Assembly: GCA_943737045.1 (NCBI GenBank)
Contig: CALSFV010000236.1
Coordinates: 62,001-126,000, forward strand
Source: Parapristionchus giblindavisi
Taxonomy: Eukaryota; Nematoda; Chromadorea; Rhabditida; Diplogasteridae
DNA length: 64,000 nt
Direction of reading: 5' to 3'
Translations under genes and position numbers: made by a program
Notes under the pieces: model-generated
What the model was told of the DNA's origin: nothing
What the model saw: the letters and a program-made list of their open reading frames with translations, nothing else
Database searches by the model: none
Shown here: positions 58,534-64,000 of the stretch, one piece after another
How the letters are laid out: each line of letters opens with the position of its first letter
How positions within the stretch are numbered: the stretch's first letter is position 1

Positions 58534-58878
58534 TCTTTGATCTTTAGGCGTATTTTGTATATTTATGTCTCATTCTTGTAATTATATTATATTTGCATTT
58601 CATTGTCTAGGATTAGGATTATCATATTTAATTTGCATTGTGATTAGTCTTTAGTTCATTTCCATAATTGTATATTGATGTCGTGTCTTTCGTTGTATTA
58701 TCTTTAGTCTGGGACTCATGTCTTTGTAGAGTTAGGTTGTTTGATTATTGTGCTTGTGTATTTTATTGTATTTTTTGTGTGAGAGTGCATCTGAATAAAC
58801 TTATCTTTTGTTCTTTAGTCTTTGGTCTTTTGTTTCACCTCAAGCGGAGAACTCCGGCGATAGTATCTTTAACGTACA
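58494..58878 (+). repeat. 3' long terminal repeat
   Basis: Same length as the 5' LTR and, as far as I could compare by eye, the same sequence; preceded by the polypurine tract. Confidence 0.9.
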
Positions 58879-58966
58879 GTTCGCAAACGAGCATTTTTTT
58901 ATGATAAAACAAATAAGATAAAACATTGTGTGGTATTGTGATAAATCTGAGATAAATACCCTAAAG

Positions 58967-60102
58967 TAGGGATCCGCATTTGTGCAATGCACAGCCGGTA
59001 CGAGCATGAACGAAATGAAAATGATGAAAAGTCATTCTGCACAATTAAGACGCATTTTTTCGTTCCCATTCGTGCATTTGGCATTTATTAAGCAGTTGTA
59101 CTAACAAAAATAAGACTCAAAACAGCATTAACATCGACAAACAAGATAATAAAACAACAACTGAATGCATAATTATAATAATCATAGACTAGCTGATAGG
59201 TTTTCAGGATCTTGATCATCATCAAATTGCTTAAAATGCTATCAAATTGACTTCGGATTTGGTTTGATCTATTTATCTTTTCGGCAAAAGCTTTAATTGA
59301 ATCGATGAGGTGATGATTATTCCATTTGCTGAGTGATCTGGATACTGCTAGATGAATTTGATGTGCACTGCATCGTACACTGGAATTCCATTTAGTAATT
59401 AATTAAAATGTACTAAATATTAAAATATGTAGAAAACCTCGGTAGATTCATGTCTTTGACTGCTTTAATAATATTGGAAGCAGAATCGGAGGTTATAGCA
59501 ATTACATTAAGATTCTGTTAAGAGAGAGTGAGAGAGATTAAGAGAGAGTGAGTTCTGAGCAATGAAGTGAACAATTGCAGTCTCTAATGCCTTAGCCTCC
59601 ACCTTAAATGAGCAATAACAATGCGTATTCTAAGCGATTACTTACATTGGGACTTAAATCAGAGTGGAACTTCTTCATATGTCTCGACATATTACACGTT
59701 GATCCTTTTGGCCTTGAAATTATATTTGCACAGTGGATACAAGTTGCACTATCATCTCCTGAAATTGCAAGAAGCATGTCTCACATATGTGATGAACTAC
59801 AAAACCAATATGAAATGTTTAAAAATTAACAGTAATGACAAATGACATAATAAACAAAACGAAATATTAAAAAAAATATCATTACCTTCTTTCAAAACAA
59901 AACTCTCCCAAAGATTACTCCAACGCCTTTTAGACATGACAGACCAGTCACCAATTTGATGAATCAAAATGATAAGAATGAGTCGAATGCATTAATTTGC
60001 ACGAATGAATACTTAATTATAATAATGAAGTCGTGCGCACGACTTTTCTTTCATTTTCATTTTGAAAATCATTTTGCACGAATGCACATTTGCGGATCCC
60101 TA
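58967..60102 (-). mobile_element. hAT transposon with transposase remnants
   Basis: Ends TAGGGATCCGCA inverted at both sides, flanked by a perfect 8-bp duplication CCCTAAAG (58959-58966, 60103-60110). Minus-strand exons with agreeing phases: 59758-59646 codes a BED finger (CIHC, NMSRHMKKFH); 59514-59438 codes ITSDSASNIIKA, the second catalytic-Asp region of hAT; 59379 to about 59160 codes RCSAHQIHLAV, the hAT C-x2-H motif. The N-terminal start, the catalytic Glu and the dimerisation region are absent, so it is an internally deleted copy. Confidence 0.8.
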
Positions 60103-60342
60103 CCCTAAAGTAGCATTCAGAACCAAATATTTCGGCTGCACTCGCTTTTCTTCCTCTCGATTCCACTTACTCACACCTAATCCATCTGGCCTTCGCCGCA
60201 TTGATTTGAGAAAAAAAGAGTGTTTTTGAACGGTGAAACAAGAGCTATTCATTGTGGCTTCTCTCGTACAAATAATTCAAGTGATATTTATACGGCCAAT
60301 AGCAGAATAATTGTATGTGGAGGTTTATTCTGGAAATACAAT

Positions 60343-62076
60343 TTATTTGTCGTCTGGGAATACGATTCGTGATTCGTCTGGGAATACTATGCGTGAAGAA
60401 CGGTCGCACTCTGATCTAGCTACGCACTTTCCGAATCTGTTACGGAAGAAGCCCTGGAAAAATTCTAGAATAAATTCTAAGTCCGATTTAATAAGTTAGT
60501 TTAGTTTTACTTACTAAATCACTTTCTTTAGCTGAAAAGTACAACCTACCTTGTTGCATTCACATCCATTTCCGCAGTCGAAAGTGCAGATTATCTGCAA
60601 ATAGCGATAAATCAAACCCTGTATAGGCATTTATTTGCAAGTGCTCTCACATTACCCCTCATTCTCATAATTTCAAACAACATTTCTATGTTTTCGGCAT
60701 CAAAAAATTAATTTAAGAACAAGAACTACATATAATTGATTTTCTAATCGATTTAGGATTAGAACACATATTCGAGCTATTTGGGAGAGAGTTCCTAACA
60801 TTCACAATACGGTTTTTAAAGGGAGCGTAATCTCTCTCAATAGTCTCTTCGGCGCGCAATGCTTTCTCGTTGTTAGCGAACAGAGAAATAGTTTGCATAA
60901 AGTAGAGACCATTGGGTAACGCTCCCTTTAAATAGTAGCGATCATATAACATATGCAAAACTAAATAAGCGATCTCTTAAATTCAAACAACATTTCTATG
61001 TTCTCGGCCTACCCTCCTTTTCCACTGAATTAATTTCTTTACTGCCCATTAGTTCTGCGGTTTGATATATTATTTTTGAAGAAAAAATAATACCAAAACC
61101 ACTTACAGGTTCAGGTTCGCCGCATTTTGGTTCGCATGATGATGAACAAGTTTTGTACACCTCATTGGCTCCACACGTCACTCCGGGGGGAGGAATTTCG
61201 CCACACTCTGATTCAGTTACGCACTGTCCAGATGAGTTACGGAAGAAACCCTGGTAAAATTTTGGAATAAATTCTAGGTCCAATTTCATAGGTATAATTT
61301 AGTTACTTACATTTAGTATTACTGACTAAGCCTTTGTTGTGCTTTAAAATTCAACTTACTTCATTGCATTGACACTTCTTCGGGCCGCATATCTTATCGC
61401 AGTCAGGCTGTAAATACCGGTCAATCAATAGTGTACATTTATTTACGTATGCTCTCACGTAACCCGCACTCTCATAACTTCCAACACCATTTCTCTCTTA
61501 AATGCTGACACTCCTCTAAATTGAGCTAATTTCTTTATTGTTCATAACAGTTCTCCGGTTTGATATAGTATTTTTGAAGAAAGCAATATACCAAAACAAC
61601 ATACTTCTCCACCATCTCCGCATATTCTCTCACATGATGAGCATGCTCTGAAGCGCTCATTGGCTCCACAAGTCACTCCGGGAGGAGGTTGACACGTTGG
61701 TTCACCGTTAATCATCTGCAAATTACCGATGTTCAAAGATAAATGACATTCATCGAAAAATAAGCTAGATAAAAGTGTTACGCAGATCAAAGAAAGACTA
61801 CGAAGGCTTACCGCACATGGTAGTCCCATGCATCTAATCTGAGAGCAACCTGGAATTACATAGACTATCTATTGTACATGATCGATCAGAAAAAAATCAA
61901 TCAATATCTGCTATCAGTTACAGTATAATGTTTTTAAACCCACTTCTCTGTGCCGAAGCTACTGCGAGTATAGCTACATTCACGATCTGGAATTATCCAT
62001 CAATATTATTTTAGTTTTGCAAAATCACAAAAAACTATAATCCATTAAAAAAACTTACCAAAATCTTGGACATCAT
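60343..62076 (-). CDS. secreted double-TIL protein, P1 Lys and Phe
   Basis: Exons (minus): 62076-62059, 61986-61944, 61849-61812, 61715-61605, 61407-61360, 61250-61107, 60594-60550 and 60453-60343; 185 residues. Paralogue of the 39.5-kb gene with the same eight-exon plan. Signal peptide MMSKIL plus IVNVAILAVASA; module SCSQIRCMGLPC; domain 1 loop C-D-K-I-C (P1 Lys), domain 2 loop C-T-F-D-C (P1 Phe), so one protein may face two protease types. The tail has a 24-bp tandem duplication (SRIVFPDE, SRIVFPDD). Intron 6 holds a GGGAGCGTA MITE (60818-60938). Minus-strand TATA TTTATATAAC at 62141-62150. Confidence 0.87.
60818..60938. repeat. MITE of the GGGAGCGTA family
   Basis: AAAGGGAGCGTAATCTCTC to AACGCTCCCTTTA with inverted ends; the clearest of the three copies in the window. 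Sits in intron 6 of the double-TIL gene. Confidence 0.75.
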
Positions 62077-62442
62077 GCCTCAAGTGAGTAGAACGGGTTG
62101 TTCTATGCGAGGGTGAATGTTTAGCCGAACTCTGTTCCACTTTATATAACAACCGAGAGGAAGTCTGGCTTTGTTGGGTTTGTTCAGTGACGTGAACGAC
62201 TGATCAGGGAACCAAAATTTTCATGAATCACACAAACAAAATGTTCAATGATCATGGAAACAAATTATATTTGAATTGAATATCGAAAGCCAACGACTTT
62301 CGTCATACGATTTTAATAGGCTCTTCTTCTTCTTTAGCTTTCGTATTTATACGTAATGTTTTATATTTATTATTTTATTTTGTTTTCGGAAATGTACTAT
62401 TACTTGATATTCAATGATACAAATTTTAAATATGGAAATTAG

Positions 62443-63347
62443 TTGATATCCACAAAGGCGCACGAAAAGGTCACTAGCGGTGTACCCCAAGGTTCAGTAT
62501 TAGGCCCATTACTTTTCCTGATCTATACTTCAGAAATTCCATCCCTCGTCCAAAATGATAATGGTGTCATTGCAAGGATGTATGCGGATGATATAAAAAT
62601 TTTCAAATCCATTGAGGATGCAAATTCATCCGCTCCCCTACAGTCTGCTATAGATGCGATCACAAAATGGGCAGATGATTGGCAACTCCCACTAGCCGCT
62701 CATAAATGCAATTCACTTCATCTTGGTAGAGCCAATACAAGGAAGACATACACAATCGGATCACTAAATTTGACCCAAAAGGATCTGGTCAGGGGGGGGG
62801 GGTTTCATTATTCAGAAGTCTTTAACCTTCACCGATCACTGCAAAAAATATTGCTTTGAAAGGTAAAACGGCGTGCCATATTGTTCTACGAGCACTGAGG
62901 ACCAAAAATGCAGATGTCCTACTCAGGGCGTATACGATATATATCAGACCAATCCTTGAAAGCGCATCAACAGTATTTAATCCGTTCAAAAAGCACGACA
63001 AAATAGTCATCGAAAGAGTCCAGAATTGTTTCACAAGAAGGCTTTTTATGCGCTGTTACAGCCATACTTGGGACACTGTGCCTTGTAGTGCACTGAGAAA
63101 CACCCAGTTGGGCCTAGAATCCTTGGAGAGGCGCAGAGAGCACATAGATTTGAGGACAGCCATGAACCTACTTAGAGGAAAATATAAAATCTACAATAAG
63201 AAATCCCACTATTTTCGCCCTTATACCACACGAAACAGGCTCAACTTTAACAACCCCGGATCTAGATTTAATTATAGACATTACAGCTTCTTTCCTAGAG
63301 CGGCAAGACTTTTGGTACAACCTGGCAATCAAATAGAGTTTCCCTAA
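62443..63347 (+). pseudogene. non-LTR retrotransposon reverse transcriptase, broken
   Basis: Motifs: SGVPQGSVLGPLLFLIY (B), MYADDIKIF (C, catalytic YADD), WADDWQLPLAAHKC (D), then in another frame YIRPILESAS and LESLERRREHIDLRTAMNLL, the C-terminal pattern of CR1/Jockey-type elements. A G run at 62791-62800 marks the frameshift. No endonuclease, motif A or 5' part is present, so it is a truncated, dead copy. The 3' end is near 63350, with a short (ATT)n at 63505-63516. Confidence 0.8.
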
Positions 63348-63672
63348 TGAATTATATTTAGTCAATATTATCCCAAAGATCAGTCCATTCTTAAACCCGT
63401 GAGCAATTCATTATCATTAGCATAATCATCTTCGTTTATCGATTCACTTCGTTTCTTTTTGTTTACCACACGTTTCATTGTTTATTCATGAATACGTATA
63501 AATATTATTATTATTATAAGGGGGTTGGTAGTGAAATTTGAATCAAAACTTATGATAATGTGATTAACTTACAACGAGCATTTGCCAAAACGGAAATTAA
63601 ATAGAATCTTAATACTGCAAAATCAATTAGATTACAGTGCACTGTAAATGCTCTGCAAAAGCTATAGCCAAA

Positions 63673-63741
63673 ATGAAGATCGTCATTGTTTACGTCCTGT
63701 GCTTCCTTTGCTTGCTGTTCGTCGGATTCGCAACTGCTGAT
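63673..63741 (+). CDS. signal-peptide exon of a gene leaving the window
   Basis: ATG at 63673 opens 23 codons, MKIVIVYVLCFLCLLFVGFA then TAD, followed by GTGAGT (donor at 63742). This is a textbook signal peptide with a phase-0 intron. The intron contains a CTCCGCTCTGG-family MITE (63765-63880). The remaining exons lie beyond 64000, so the product is unknown. A broken copy is at 38404. Confidence 0.6.
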
Positions 63742-63764
63742 GTGAGTTGAATATTCTTTAAAGG

Positions 63765-63880
63765 AACAAGTTACTTTTACTCTCCGCTCTGGCCAAACTC
63801 TCTTTCTTACACAAAGAAAGCGAGAGAGCATTACCAGAGCGGAATGTCTAATTAGCTCGGGATGTGCCTTAACTGTTGCG
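63765..63880. repeat. palindromic MITE (CTCCGCTCTGG family)
   Basis: ACTCTCCGCTCTGGCC and the inverse CCAGAGCGGAATGTC enclose GAAAGCGAGAGAGCATT. Located in intron 1 of the gene starting at 63673. Confidence 0.7.
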
Positions 63881-64000
63881 GTATTTTACGATTGGCTCAC
63901 AAGTGTAAGCCTTAACTTACGCGTCTTTACTGTAGAGAAGGTCGTGTTGTACGAATATACTTTTTAAAGAAAAATCAGTCATAATTCATTCTTCGTAGCA

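Larger units (their letters stand above)
55239..58878 (+). mobile_element. young LTR retrotransposon, Gag-only type
   Basis: Two 385-bp LTRs (55239-55623, 58494-58878) read TGTTAGGG...GTACA and look identical. A 4-bp target duplication GTTC flanks them (55235-55238, 58879-58882). The primer-binding site TGGGGGCCGAACCGACCC follows at 55624-55641, and a polypurine tract AGAGGGGAAGGGGGGAGA ends at 58493. The 2.87-kb interior codes Gag and a protease remnant but no reverse transcriptase, RNase H or integrase, so movement must rely on a relative. Leader 55690-56170 has several imperfect repeats (GTACCCGTTTGGTGAACG, GATACAGGACGATTGATT). Confidence 0.9.

Noticed and set aside
1..64000. CRISPR arrays, riboswitches or bacterial operons
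   Set aside because: No spaced direct repeats or bacterial signals; introns and repeats show a eukaryotic genome.

Overview
The window is eukaryotic and almost certainly from a nematode. Evidence: short introns with GTAAGT-type donors and TTTCAG acceptors, a tandem cluster of seven-transmembrane chemoreceptor genes of the nematode serpentine-receptor type, and a large family of small secreted trypsin-inhibitor-like (TIL) cysteine-rich proteins. I cannot place the species. All gene models below were built by hand from splice signals, reading phase and paralogue comparison, because most real exons are under 150 nt.

Layout. 0.8-4.1 kb, minus strand: a 13-exon gene for a four-finger C2H2 zinc-finger protein. 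4.26-5.99 kb: a decayed hAT element with a BED finger. 6-7.3 kb: repeats. 8-22 kb, plus strand: three tandem paralogous chemoreceptor genes (A, B, C) in duplicated units of about 5 kb; gene C has lost an internal exon. 22.4-62.1 kb: a TIL family with eight intact or near-intact genes and several fragments, on both strands. Minus: 22.4-24.0, 24.6-25.3, 26.4-27.5, 29.0-30.8, 32.6-35.0, 39.5-41.5, 60.3-62.1 kb. Plus: 37.3-38.2 kb. There is a decayed multi-domain plus-strand copy at 49.4-52.4 kb, and fragments at 17.4, 17.9, 42.5 and 45.0 kb. One unrelated small secreted protein lies at 28.3 kb, and a signal-peptide exon at 63.7 kb opens a gene that leaves the window.

Mobile DNA fills the rest: a young LTR retrotransposon coding only Gag and part of a protease (55.2-58.9 kb), a Penelope-like reverse transcriptase inside a TIL intron (33.5-34.9 kb), a broken non-LTR reverse transcriptase (62.4-63.3 kb), hAT elements (4.3, 54.0, 59.0 kb), Tc1/mariner-type elements (35.6, 43.2, 52.7 kb and a transposase relic at 54.8 kb), a 2.2-kb TTAA-flanked inverted repeat (47.0-49.2 kb), and many palindromic MITEs, some carrying tRNA-like boxes.

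Two themes stand out. The TIL genes put the protease-contact loop in a private 45-48-nt, phase-0 mini-exon, and its P1 residue differs between paralogues (Arg, Lys, Met, Phe, His, Leu, Gln), while a core promoter and signal peptide are shared. Second, two dispersed repeats linked to the Penelope-like element hold every conserved hammerhead-ribozyme core nucleotide with covarying helices, but with the three core strands in a non-standard order.
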